From contig OZ251461.1 in the NCBI GenBank assembly GCA_965242575.1, positions 496,001 through 560,000 of the forward strand: a stretch of 64,000 bases of DNA. The letters run 5' to 3'. The first letter of the stretch is position 1, and every line of letters starts with the position of its first letter. The position numbers and the translations under genes are program-made. This document shows positions 42,023 through 51,915 of the stretch, in pieces. The DNA comes from JANQOH01 sp965242575 (GTDB lineage Bacteria; Pseudomonadota; Alphaproteobacteria; UBA7887). The notes beneath the pieces were generated by a model. That model made no database searches. It had not been told where the DNA came from and saw nothing but the letters and a program-made list of their open reading frames with translations.

Positions 42023-42465
42023 CCGCGCCCGGTTCGCCGCGCGTCCTGCTCGCGGTCGCCCGGTTCTACCCCGACATCGCCGACGCGCTGGTCGCAGGGG
42101 CGGAGCGGGCGCTCGCCGCCGCCGGGGCGCGGCGCGAGGTCGTCGACGCGCCGGGCGCGTTCGAACTCCCCGCCGCCGTGGCGCTGGCGGCGGACACCGG
42201 CGCGTTCGACGGCTACGTCGCGCTGGGCTGCGTGATCCGGGGCGAAACCGGCCATTACGACCTGGTGTGCGGCGAGAGCGCGCGCGGCCTGAACCGGCTG
42301 GCGACCGGCCGCCGGCTCGCCATCGGCTACGGGATACTCACCGTCGACACCCGCGCGCAAGCCTGGGCGCGGGCGGCGCCCGACCGCGGCGACAAGGGCG
42401 CGGCGGCGGCGCGGGCGTGCCTCGCCATGATCGCGCTGAAGGACCGCCTGCGGGCGCTGGCGTGA
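42019..42465 (+). CDS. ribH: 6,7-dimethyl-8-ribityllumazine synthase
   Basis: Condenses the RibD and RibB products to lumazine. RFYPDIADALVAGAERAL, VDAPGAFELPAAVALA, the lumazine synthase signature GCVIRGETGHYDLVCGES, and YGILTVDTRAQAWARA. 148 residues; ATGA overlap with ribBA and GTGA overlap with nusB. Confidence 0.95.
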   Translation: MTAPGSPRVLLAVARFYPDIADALVAGAERALAAAGARREVVDAPGAFELPAAVALAADTGAFDGYVALGCVIRGETGHYDLVCGESARGLNRLATGRRLAIGYGILTVDTRAQAWARAAPDRGDKGAAAARACLAMIALKDRLRALA

Positions 42466-42884
42466 CCCCGCGGCGGCGCGCGCGCATCGCCGCCGTCCAG
42501 GCGCTCTACCGCGTCGGCCTGACGGGCGACGACGTGGAGGCGGCCATCGCCGACCTCGTCCGCCCCGCCGCCGGCGCGCCGCGCATGGACAAGGCGCTGT
42601 TCGGCGCGCTGGCGCGCGGCGCCGCGGCGGGGCGGGGCGCCGTCGACCCGGTCATCGCCGCCGCCCTCGCGAAGGGCTGGCGGCTGGAGCGCCTGAGCGA
42701 GACCATGCGCGCGCTGCTGCGCGTCGCCGCTTTCGAACTCTCGCGCGCCGAAGCGCCGCCGGCCGCCGTCGTCGTCAACGAATACGTCGACATCGCCGCC
42801 GGCTTCTTCGGCCCGAAGGAGACCGGCTTCGTCAACGGCGTGGTCGACCGCCTGGCGCGCGAGGCGAACGGCGCGCATGGATGA
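42462..42884 (+). CDS. nusB: Transcription antitermination factor NusB
   Basis: RNA-binding partner of NusE in rRNA antitermination. RRRARIAAVQALYRVGL at the N-terminus, then ERLSETMRALLRVAAFEL and VVVNEYVDIAAGFFGPKETGFVNGVVDRLA, the conserved core. 140 residues. Coupled to ribH as in many Proteobacteria; overlaps thiL by 8 bp. Confidence 0.94.
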   Translation: MTPRRRARIAAVQALYRVGLTGDDVEAAIADLVRPAAGAPRMDKALFGALARGAAAGRGAVDPVIAAALAKGWRLERLSETMRALLRVAAFELSRAEAPPAAVVVNEYVDIAAGFFGPKETGFVNGVVDRLAREANGAHG

Positions 42885-43821
42885 GTTCGGCGCCGTCGCG
42901 GCGCATTTTGCGCCGCTCGCCGCCGCCCGGCCCGGCGCCTTCGGGCTGGAGGACGACGCCGCCGCGGTCCCCGTTCCGCCGGGCCGGACTCTCGTCGCCT
43001 CCGCCGATGCGCTGGTCGCCGGGGTCCATTTCCACGCCGGCGACTCCGGCGACTCCGCCGACACCGCCGCCGCCCGCGCGCTGCGGTCCAACCTGAGCGA
43101 CCTCGCGGCGATGGGGGCGGAGCCGCACGGCTACCTGCTGTGTCTCGCCCTGCCGCGCGACACGCTGGAAGACTGGGTCGCGGCGTTCGCGGCGCGGCTG
43201 GCGCGCGACCAGGCGGAGTTCGGCGTAGCGCTGCTCGGCGGCGACACGGTCGCCACTCCGGGGCCGCTGACGATCTCGATTACGGCGCTCGGTTTCGCCG
43301 CCGAGGGGCGGCTGCTGCGCCGATCGGGCGCGCGGCCCGGCGATCTCGTCTGCGTGTCGGGGACCGTCGGCGACGCCGCGCTCGCGCTGCGCGCCGACGA
43401 TCCCGCGCCGGAGCTTCTGGAGCGTTTCCGCGCCCCGGCGCCCCGGGTGGCGCTCGGCCGCGCGCTTGTCGGCCTGGCGACCGCCGCCATCGACGTATCC
43501 GACGGGCTCGTCGCCGACCTCGGCCATTTGTGCCGCGCCTCCGGCGTCGGCGCGCGCATCGCGGCGGCGCGAACGCCGCTGTCGCCTGCCGCGCGCGCCC
43601 TGCTGCGCGCGGATCCGGGGCTGATCGACGCCGTACTCGCGGGCGGCGACGATTACGAACTGCTGTTCACGCTGCCGCAGGACCGCCGCGGCGCGCTCGC
43701 CGGGCTGCCGGCGCCGGCGACCGAAATCGGCGTCGTCACGGCGGGCGGGGGCGTGACGGTCGCCGGCTGCGACGGCGCGCCGCTGGAGCTCCCGCGCGCC
43801 GGCTGGCGGCACTTCCGATGA
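42877..43821 (+). CDS. thiL: Thiamine-monophosphate kinase
   Basis: Makes thiamine diphosphate from thiamine phosphate. LEDDAAAVPVPPGRTLVASADALVAGVHF, DLAAMGAEPHGYLL, LLGGDTVATPGPLTISITALG, DVSDGLVADLGHL and GGDDYELLFTLP are the AIR-synthase/ThiL motifs in order. 314 residues. Last gene of the riboflavin-nusB-thiL operon and next to hppA, a common alphaproteobacterial arrangement. Confidence 0.94.
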   Translation: MDEFGAVAAHFAPLAAARPGAFGLEDDAAAVPVPPGRTLVASADALVAGVHFHAGDSGDSADTAAARALRSNLSDLAAMGAEPHGYLLCLALPRDTLEDWVAAFAARLARDQAEFGVALLGGDTVATPGPLTISITALGFAAEGRLLRRSGARPGDLVCVSGTVGDAALALRADDPAPELLERFRAPAPRVALGRALVGLATAAIDVSDGLVADLGHLCRASGVGARIAAARTPLSPAARALLRADPGLIDAVLAGGDDYELLFTLPQDRRGALAGLPAPATEIGVVTAGGGVTVAGCDGAPLELPRAGWRHFR

Positions 43822-43903
43822 CTCCCGGCCCCGGGAAAAGCGGATTGGAATCTCGACCTGTCATGACGAGAGCTGCCGATCCGCCCTTGCGTTTGCGTTC
43901 CGG

Positions 43904-43928
43904 GGCGGGTTGCGGCATATAACCCGCC
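43904..43928 (+). promoter_or_regulatory. Promoter-region stem-loop upstream of hppA
   Basis: GGCGGGTT and AACCCGCC form a perfect 8 bp inverted repeat around GCGGCATAT; the TATAAC at 43918-43923 could be a -10 element with a weak TTGCGT (43893-43898) 19 bases before it. A palindrome over the -10 suggests an operator, but no regulator can be named. Confidence 0.4.
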
Positions 43929-43980
43929 GCCCGGCGCGGAGCGCGCCGCGCCGGCTCGGTCCCGATCGGAGAATCCCGTC

Positions 43981-46077
<2,097 letters not shown>

Positions 46078-46140
46078 GAGAGTTATTCCGATCCAGCGAA
46101 GAATAGGATGGACATGATGAGAGATGGTTTCCTACGACGT

Positions 46141-46750
46141 CCAGCGCCCGAGTCTGAAGTTCACCGCATAACGCGCGCGGTCGACGCGGTGGCGGAAGCG
46201 TTCGACGGATGCGAGGATGTCGTTGGCGGTTTCGGGCCGTTCGAAGGACTTGGGGTTCTGGTTGCGCCGGTCGACGAAGGCGCGGATATCCGCCCCGGGC
46301 CGTTCCGTGGAGGTGTGCGCCCCCCGTGGGAGCTGCTTGCGCGCCGGTTCGGCGAACCGGCGCTCCACCCGAGCGATCCACGATGCCGAGGCCGGCGTGA
46401 AGTGGGCATGGTCCCGTGAACGCCGCGCCGGCCATGCCTTGACCGAGGCGGTCTTGCGGGTCGTATAGTTGTCCATGACGATATGAACGCCAAGTCTTCG
46501 GGGACGCGGGCGTCGATCTCCTCGAGGAAATCGAGGCGCTCCCGCGCCCGGCGGCGCTTGTCCCGCTTGCCGATGGCGAAGCCAGTTGCGGCGTCGAGCG
46601 CGGCGAACCCGGCGCTCAAGGAACGACCGCTCTTCGGCGCTCGACACCACGGCCGCCACGGGCCGACTGGCGCCGCCCCCTATCGCTTGTTCTCCTCGAA
46701 TCGGCGAGAGCTGTCGATAACGATACCAACTTCAGACGCAAGGCGCTAGT
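46141..46750 (-). pseudogene. IS630-family element remnant with internal deletion
   Basis: Both ends match the IS630 copy at 48322-50347: the transposase start side at about 46715-46750 (CTTGCGTCTGAAGTTGGTAT on the minus strand) and the terminal side at 46141-46160. The coding part begins AAVVSSAEERSFLERRVRR, then jumps to DAATGFAIGKRDKRRRARE, and continues MDNYTTRKTASVKAW and ASWIARVERRFAEP in shifted frames. About half of the transposase, including the first catalytic Asp, is gone. It starts 63 bp past the hppA stop. Confidence 0.85.
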
Positions 46751-46878
46751 TCCGCAAGCGGGACGGACAACGCAGGCTGCGTCCGAAACGGTTTCTGCAT
46801 GAATCGACCGGACCATGGCCACGGCGGGTTATGCAGAGGCCTCCCATAGTAAGAATTGCCGACCCGGCGACGCGCCGC

Positions 46879-46907
46879 TTGCCATCCCCGCGCGCGTCCG
46901 CTACGAT
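46879..46907 (+). promoter_or_regulatory. Promoter of tRNA-Asn
   Basis: TTGCCA (46879-46884), exact 17-base spacer, TACGAT (46902-46907), ending 15 bases before the mature tRNA. Confidence 0.65.
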
Positions 46908-46922
46908 GCGCTGAGCGTGCGA

Positions 46923-46998
46923 TCCCCGGTAGCTCAGTTGGTAGAGCGGGTGGCTGTTAACCACCATGTCGCTGGTTCGAGTCCGGCCCGGGGAGCCA
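46923..46998 (+). tRNA. tRNA-Asn (anticodon GTT)
   Basis: 76 bases. Acceptor TCCCCGG pairs CCGGGGA, discriminator G, encoded CCA. Anticodon arm GGTGG-CTGTTAA-CCACC gives GTT. T arm GTTCGAGTC present. It has its own promoter and precedes the nitroreductase gene by about 105 bp. Confidence 0.96.
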
Positions 46999-47103
46999 CC
47001 TTTCGCCTGCCGGTCGGAAGGCGTCGGCGCGCTCACCGGGTCGGCCGCCGTCCCGGCGTCGTCGCAGCCGCCGGTCTCCACCGCCTTTCGAGAAGGAAAA
47101 TCG

Positions 47104-47793
47104 ATGGACCACGACGCCGCCGCGGCGGTCGACGCCGCCATCGCGGGCCGGCGGTCGGTGCGGCGTTTCCTCGATACGCCGGTCGACCGGGCGGAGGTCG
47201 AGGCCATCCTCACGGTCGCGCGCCGGGCGCCGAGCGGGACCAACATGCAGCCGTGGAAGGCGACCGCGCTTGCCGGCGCCGCCAAGCGGGAGCTGGAGGA
47301 GGCGATTCTCGCCGCCTTCGATTCCGGCGAGAAGGGCCATGAGAGCGAGGTTCCCTATTACCCCGCCGAATTCCCCGAACCCTACCGGTCGCGGCGCCGC
47401 GCGGTGGGGTGGGCGCTTTACGGCCTGCTCGGAATCGCCAGGGGCGAGAAGGAAAAGATGCGCGCCCAGCAGCGGCGCAACTACCTGTTCTTCGATGCGC
47501 CGGTGGGGCTGATCTTCACCATCGACCGGGCGCTCGAGGCCGGAAGCTGGCTCGATTACGGCATGTTCCTCCAGAACGTCATGGTGGCGGCGCGCGCCCG
47601 CGGGCTGGACACCTGCCCGCAAATGTCGTTCGCGCGCTACCACCGCATCATCCGCCGGGTCCTCGACATCCCCGACGGCGAGCGCGTGCTCTGCGGCATG
47701 GCGTTGGGTTTCGCCGACTCGGCGGCGCCGGAGAACGGCCTCGATACGGAGCGCGAGCCGGTCTCCGGTTTCGCGCGGCTCCGGGGGTTCTGA
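47104..47793 (+). CDS. Nitroreductase family FMN-dependent oxidoreductase
   Basis: 229 residues. FMN-contact motifs RRSVRRFLDTPVDRAEV and VARRAPSGTNMQPWKA at the N-terminus, GSWLDYGMFLQNVMVAARA in the dimer helix and GERVLCGMALGFAD near the end. ATG at 47104 has AGAAGGA seven bases upstream; in-frame codons before it lie in the tRNA. Followed by a hairpin. Substrate not predictable. Confidence 0.9.
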   Translation: MDHDAAAAVDAAIAGRRSVRRFLDTPVDRAEVEAILTVARRAPSGTNMQPWKATALAGAAKRELEEAILAAFDSGEKGHESEVPYYPAEFPEPYRSRRRAVGWALYGLLGIARGEKEKMRAQQRRNYLFFDAPVGLIFTIDRALEAGSWLDYGMFLQNVMVAARARGLDTCPQMSFARYHRIIRRVLDIPDGERVLCGMALGFADSAAPENGLDTEREPVSGFARLRGF

Positions 47794-47822
47794 CGTCGGC
47801 CGAGTAATTTTTTCGGCCGACG
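47794..47822 (+). terminator. Hairpin after the nitroreductase gene
   Basis: CGTCGGCCGA (47794-47803) pairs perfectly with TCGGCCGACG (47813-47822); the loop GTAATTTTT contains the T-run, and an A-run follows. A second stem ACCCGGCC/GGCCGGGT lies at 47838-47858. Likely a terminator region although the T-run is in the loop. Confidence 0.45.
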
Positions 47823-47911
47823 CGAAAAAAGGCGTCGACCCGGCCCGGGCGGCCGGGTAAGCTGAGCCTTGTGCGCGGGGCCTCTTATGAATGAAGCGAG
47901 GGAGGCGCGCC

Positions 47912-48322
47912 GTGTACGATTCGTTCGCGCTTCGCCGACTCGGGATCTCCGCCGTCGCCGCCGTTCTCGCCCTGGCGTTGTCGGCCTGCGGGGGAAGCGG
48001 CCCCGCCGCGGAGCTGGCCGCCGCGCCGGCTTCGGGGGGGGGGGTGGCGTTGCGCCTGCGGACGGGGATTCCGCCGCTGCGGACGGAGGAAGGCGGCGGG
48101 AGCCCGCCCGTCGAACCTGGAGCGGAAGACCCCGAGCCGGACGTTCCGGTCGGCGAGGCCCCGGGCGAAGGCGCCCCGCCGCCGCCCGGCGGGGAATCGG
48201 CGTCTCCAAGCGCAGCGGTGTGGCGCGTCTTCAGGCGAGGTTGGAACGGGCCCGAACGGCGCCGCCCTCGTGACCGCCGGGGATTTGGCGGGCATCTCCA
48301 CGACGGCGACTCCCTAGGCTAG
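47912..48322 (+). CDS. Putative lipoprotein with an eleven-G run, 3' end at an IS630 border
   Basis: A GTG start at 47912 has GAGGGAGG 8 bases upstream and yields a lipoprotein signal: YDSFALRRLGISAVAAVLAL then ALSACGG, with Cys as lipidation site. The mature part is Gly/Pro/Glu-rich and probably disordered. At 48034-48044 there are eleven consecutive G; loss of one base would switch the rest to a frame ending VARLQARLERARTAPPS. The present frame stops exactly at the IS630 edge, so the original C-terminus was probably lost. An upstream in-frame ATG exists at 47891. Confidence 0.55.
   Translation: MYDSFALRRLGISAVAAVLALALSACGGSGPAAELAAAPASGGGVALRLRTGIPPLRTEEGGGSPPVEPGAEDPEPDVPVGEAPGEGAPPPPGGESASPSAAVWRVFRRGWNGPERRRPRDRRGFGGHLHDGDSLG
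48034..48044 (+). repeat. G11 homopolymer inside the lipoprotein gene
   Basis: Eleven consecutive G, the longest mononucleotide run I noticed. Both the current frame and the frame reached by losing one G stay open for more than 70 codons. Confidence 0.85.
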
Positions 48323-49178
48323 TGTCCTGCGTCTGAAGTTAGTATCATAATCGATGTTGGTCGCCGATTCGGGGAGGGTAAGCGATGGGGCGTTGTGTCG
48401 GTCGGCCCGTGGCGGCCGTGGTGTTGAGCGCCGCAGAGCGGTCGTTCCTTGAGCGTCAGGTTCGCCGTCGCCGGGTGGCGCGGGGGATGTCGGATCGCTG
48501 CCGCATCGTCCTGCGCTGCGCCGATGGCTTGACGAGCAAGGCGGTGGCGGCGGAACTCGGCGTGCACGAACACACCGTCGGCAAGTGGCGTCGTCGTTTT
48601 CTGCAGGATCGTGTCGAGGGCCTGTCGGACGCGCCGCGTTCGGGGCGTCCGCGGAGCATAGAGGACGCGCGGGTGGCCGAGGTCGTCAAGCGGACGCTCG
48701 AGACGTCGCCCCCCGACGCGACGCATTGGTCGATCCGCTCGATGGCCCGGAAAGCGGAGCTTTCGCACACGACGGTGCGGCGGATCTGGAAGGCGTTCGG
48801 GCTGCAACCGCACCGGTCGGAGGCGTTCAAGCTTTCCAGCGATCCGCTATTCGTGGACAAGGTGCGGGATATCGTGGGGTTCTATCTGTCGCCGCCGGCC
48901 CGCGCGCTGGTGCTCTGCGTCGATGAGAAGAGCCAGGGACAAGCCCTCGACCGCGAGCAGCCGGTCTTGCCGACGATGCCGGGCATGCCCGAACGGCGGA
49001 CGCACGCCTATGTCCGGCACGGGACGACGTCGCTGTTCGCCGCGCTCGACGCCGCAACGGGCTTCGTCATCGGCAAGCGCTATAGACGCCACCGGGCGCG
49101 GGAGTTCCTCGATTTCCTCAAGGAGATCGACGCCCGCGTCCCCGAAGACCTGGACGTTCATATCGTCATGGACAACTA

Positions 49179-50025
49179 GGCTCAGGACCCATAAAATATA
49201 TTGCATTGTGTGGCGATCCGTGGTTGGTAGGCGCCACATGTAGGGGAGGCTGGCATGTCCGACCGCAACTTCTGGCTGTCCGAGGCCCAGTTCGCGCGGC
49301 TCCGTCCGCTGTTGCCCAACAAGGTGCGCGGCGTGCCGCGTGTCGATGATCGCCGTGTCATCTCGGGCATCGTCCACGTCCTTCGCAACGGCCTTATGTG
49401 GCGCGACGCGCCATCCGCATACGGCCCGCACAAGACCCTCTACAACCGCTTCGTGCGCTGGAGCGCGGCGGGCGTCTTCAATCGTATTTTCGAGGCTCTG
49501 GCCGCCGAGAGCCGGGAGACGGGGACGGTGATGATCGACGCAACCCACCTGAAGGCGCACCGGACCGCAGCCAGTCTGCTAAAAAAGGGGCTCTTTCGCG
49601 CTGTATCGGACGCACCCGAGGCGGCCTCAACTCCAAATTGCACGCGGTCTGCGACGGCGCCGGCAAGCCGCTGGTCATGCTGCTGACCGAGGGACAGGTC
49701 AGCGACTATCGCGGCGCGGCGACGGTGCTCGACGCACTGCCGGACGCGGATGTCCTGATCGCCGACCGGGGTTACGACAGCGACCGCTTCCGCGAAGCTT
49801 TGACCGCGCGGGGTATCGCGCCCTGCATTCCGGGCCGCGCAAACCGCAAGACGCCGGTCGTTTACGACAAGGCGCTCTACAAACGGCGCAACCTCGTCGA
49901 ACGCATGTTCGGCAGACTCAAGGATTGGCGCCGCATCGCCACACGCTACGACCGATGCGCCCATACCTTCTTCAGCGCCATCTGCATCGCCGCAACCTTA
50001 ATTTTCTGGTTATGAGTCCTGAGCC
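49179..50025 (+). mobile_element. IS5-family (IS427-like) insertion sequence, complete
   Basis: 847 bp. Terminal repeats GGCTCAGGACCCATA (49179-49193) and TATGAGTCCTGAGCC (50011-50025) match at 14 of 15. TA flanks on both sides (49177-49178 and 50026-50027) are the target duplication. Encodes an apparently intact transposase made by frameshifting. Confidence 0.92.
49255..50015 (+). CDS. IS5-family transposase, read through a programmed -1 frameshift
   Basis: The first frame runs from ATG 49255 to 49686 (MSDRNFWLSEAQFARLRPLL, first catalytic Asp in VMIDATHLKAHR). At the A6G4 run (49581-49590) a shift of -1 joins it to the frame ending at 50015, which reads IGRTRGGLNSKLHAVCDGAG, second Asp in LIADRGYDSDRF, and catalytic Glu in RRNLVERMFGRLKDWRR. 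This arrangement is normal for IS427-group elements. All DDE residues are present. Confidence 0.9.
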
Positions 50026-50454
50026 TACACGACCCACAAGACCGCTTCGGTCAAGGCATGGCTGGCGCGACGGCCACGCTATCACGCTCACTTCACGCCG
50101 ACCTCGGCCTCATGGATCGATCAGGTGGAGCGCTGGTTCGCCGAACTGACGCGCAAGCAGCTTCAACGGGGCGTGCACACCTCCACGAAACAGCTCGAGG
50201 CGGATATCCGCGCCTTCATCGACCGGCACAACCAGAATCCCAAGCCCTTCAAATGGACCAAAACCGCCGACGATATCCTCGCACCCGTCAAACGCTTCTG
50301 TCACCGCGTCGACCGCACATTATGCAGCGAACTTTAGACTCAGGACACTGGCCCCGCCGCTGCGCGCGCCGGTTCGGAGAAGCCCGGCGCGAGGCCGCCG
50401 GCCGGAAGCGCGGCGCGCGAGGCCCTGCGCCGGCGCTTCGCCGATCGCCTCGTC

Positions 50455-51852
50455 GTGCGCGCCGACTACAGCCGCCGGCTGGTGTCCTGGCAGGGGAACA
50501 AGGCGCGGCCCGGGCTGCGCTGGTTCAGATACAAGGAGGGGTTCTCGGCGGACCTCGCCGCGGGCGCGCTGCGCGCCGCCGGCGGCCCGGTGCTGGACCC
50601 GTTCGCGGGCGCCGGGACGGCCGTCCTCGTCGCCGGCGGCGCGGGGCGAAGCGCCCTCGGCGTCGAGATCATGCCCGTCGGCGCCCGCGTTGCCCGGGCG
50701 GTGTCGTGGATCGCGAACGGCATGCCCGCCGGGGCCATCGCCGAATACGCCGACCGGCTGCTGCGCGCGGTCTCGCGCGGCGGCGCGCGGCGCATGGACC
50801 CGGCGTTTCGCTTCCCCCACGTCCCCATCACCGAGCGCGCCTTCCCCGCCGGGACCGAGGAGGCCATCGCCAGGGCCCGGGCCTTCCTGGCCGGGGTCGG
50901 GGACGAGCGCATGCGCGCGGTCCTCGACGTCGCCTGCATGAGCGTGCTGGAGGAGGCGAGCTACACGCGCAAGGACGGGCAATACCTGCGCTGGGACTCG
51001 CGCAGCGGGCGAAATTTGCGCGGCGGCATGAACAAGGGCTTCGTCCCCGGTTTCGCCGAGGCGCTCGAACGGCGCCTCGGCGAAATCGTCCACGACGCGC
51101 CGGCGCTGGCGGAAAGTTACGGCGGCCGCGCGCCGCGCATCGTCGAGGGGTCGGCGCTGCGGGAGCTGGCCCGGCTGCCCGGCGATTCGGTGGGGCTGAC
51201 CGTGACCTCGCCGCCCTACGCCAACCGCTACGACTACACCCGCACCTACGCCCTCGAACTCGCCTGGCTGGGATACGACCGCGCGGCGTTCGGCGCGCTG
51301 CGGCAGGACCTGGTCAGCGCCACGGTGGAGAACCGCTCCAAGGCGGCCGCTCTCGACCGGGCGTATCCCCGCCGCGGCGTGCTGCGCCGCGCGCGGGCCG
51401 CCGTCGCCGCGCAGGACGCCCTCGCCGAGGCGCTGGCCGCCCTCCGCCGCCGCCGATCGGAGCTCGGCAACCCGCACGTCATCCGCCTGGTCGCCAACTA
51501 TTTCGCCGAGATGGCGGTCGTGGTCGCCGAACTCGCGCGGATAACCCGGCCCGGCGGCGCGGTCGTCATGGCGAACGACAACGTCCAGTACCACGGCGAG
51601 GAAATTCCCGTGGACCTGATCCTTTCCGACATCGCCGAGCGCTGTGGCTTCGTCTGCGAGGAGATCGGCGCGTTGCCGCGCGGCAAGGGCAACGCCAGCC
51701 AGCAGATGGGGCGTTTCGGGCGCCGCGAACTGCGCAAATGCGTGTACCGCTGGCGCATGCCGGAGCCTCGCGGCGCCCGGGCGAACGGCGCCGCCCGCGT
51801 GGAGCGCCATTGCGCGCAATGGAGGCCGCCGGTTGGACCGCCGCGCCCTTGA
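50455..51852 (+). CDS. Site-specific DNA methyltransferase (N4-cytosine/N6-adenine type), probably 5'-truncated
   Basis: 465 residues from a GTG. SAM-binding motif I is VLDPFAGAGTA (47-57) and catalytic motif IV is TSPPYANRYDY near residue 251; a TSPPY tetrad is typical of N4-cytosine methylation. VVAELARITRPGGAVVMAND is the later motif region. Protein-like sequence in the same frame (REALRRRFADRLVVRADYSR) extends upstream of the GTG to the IS630 edge at 50348 with no start, so the true N-terminus was probably removed. No restriction enzyme adjoins it. Confidence 0.82.
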   Translation: MRADYSRRLVSWQGNKARPGLRWFRYKEGFSADLAAGALRAAGGPVLDPFAGAGTAVLVAGGAGRSALGVEIMPVGARVARAVSWIANGMPAGAIAEYADRLLRAVSRGGARRMDPAFRFPHVPITERAFPAGTEEAIARARAFLAGVGDERMRAVLDVACMSVLEEASYTRKDGQYLRWDSRSGRNLRGGMNKGFVPGFAEALERRLGEIVHDAPALAESYGGRAPRIVEGSALRELARLPGDSVGLTVTSPPYANRYDYTRTYALELAWLGYDRAAFGALRQDLVSATVENRSKAAALDRAYPRRGVLRRARAAVAAQDALAEALAALRRRRSELGNPHVIRLVANYFAEMAVVVAELARITRPGGAVVMANDNVQYHGEEIPVDLILSDIAERCGFVCEEIGALPRGKGNASQQMGRFGRRELRKCVYRWRMPEPRGARANGAARVERHCAQWRPPVGPPRP

Positions 51853-51915
51853 TCCGGCGGGCGCGGCGGGGAATCCTGCCGCGTCCGATTCCGTGCGAGG
51901 CCGCGCCGCCCGACC

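Larger units (their letters stand above)
48385..50337 (+). pseudogene. IS630-family transposase, disrupted by IS5 insertion
   Basis: The first 264 codons (48385-49176) encode the helix-turn-helix (GLTSKAVAAELGVHEHTVGK), first catalytic Asp (VLCVDEKSQGQALDREQP) and second Asp in HIVMDN. The IS5-family element sits right after this. Removing 49179-50025 and one TA restores MDNYTTHKTASVKAW and the third residue in ASWIDQVERWFAEL, running to a stop at 50337. So the enzyme is inactive only through this insertion and has otherwise stayed intact; the IS5 arrival is recent. Confidence 0.9.
48322..50347 (+). mobile_element. IS630-family insertion sequence, interrupted by an IS5-family element
   Basis: Terminal inverted repeats: left from 48322 (GTGTCCTGCGTCTGAAGTT) and right ending at 50347 (AACTTTAGACTCAGGACAC), differing at two positions. 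On the left the preceding TA fits the IS630 target; on the right the next two bases are TG, so there is no clean TA duplication. Without the inner element it would be about 1.18 kb. The right end directly abuts the methyltransferase reading frame. Confidence 0.85.

Noticed and set aside
46746..47285. Minus-strand frame containing SPGRTRTSDMVVNSHP
   Set aside because: That string is the antisense translation of tRNA-Asn, a common annotation artefact; the rest is antisense to the nitroreductase.
48827..49560. Minus-strand frames across the IS630/IS5 junction
   Set aside because: They are complements of the transposase genes and span the insertion border by chance.
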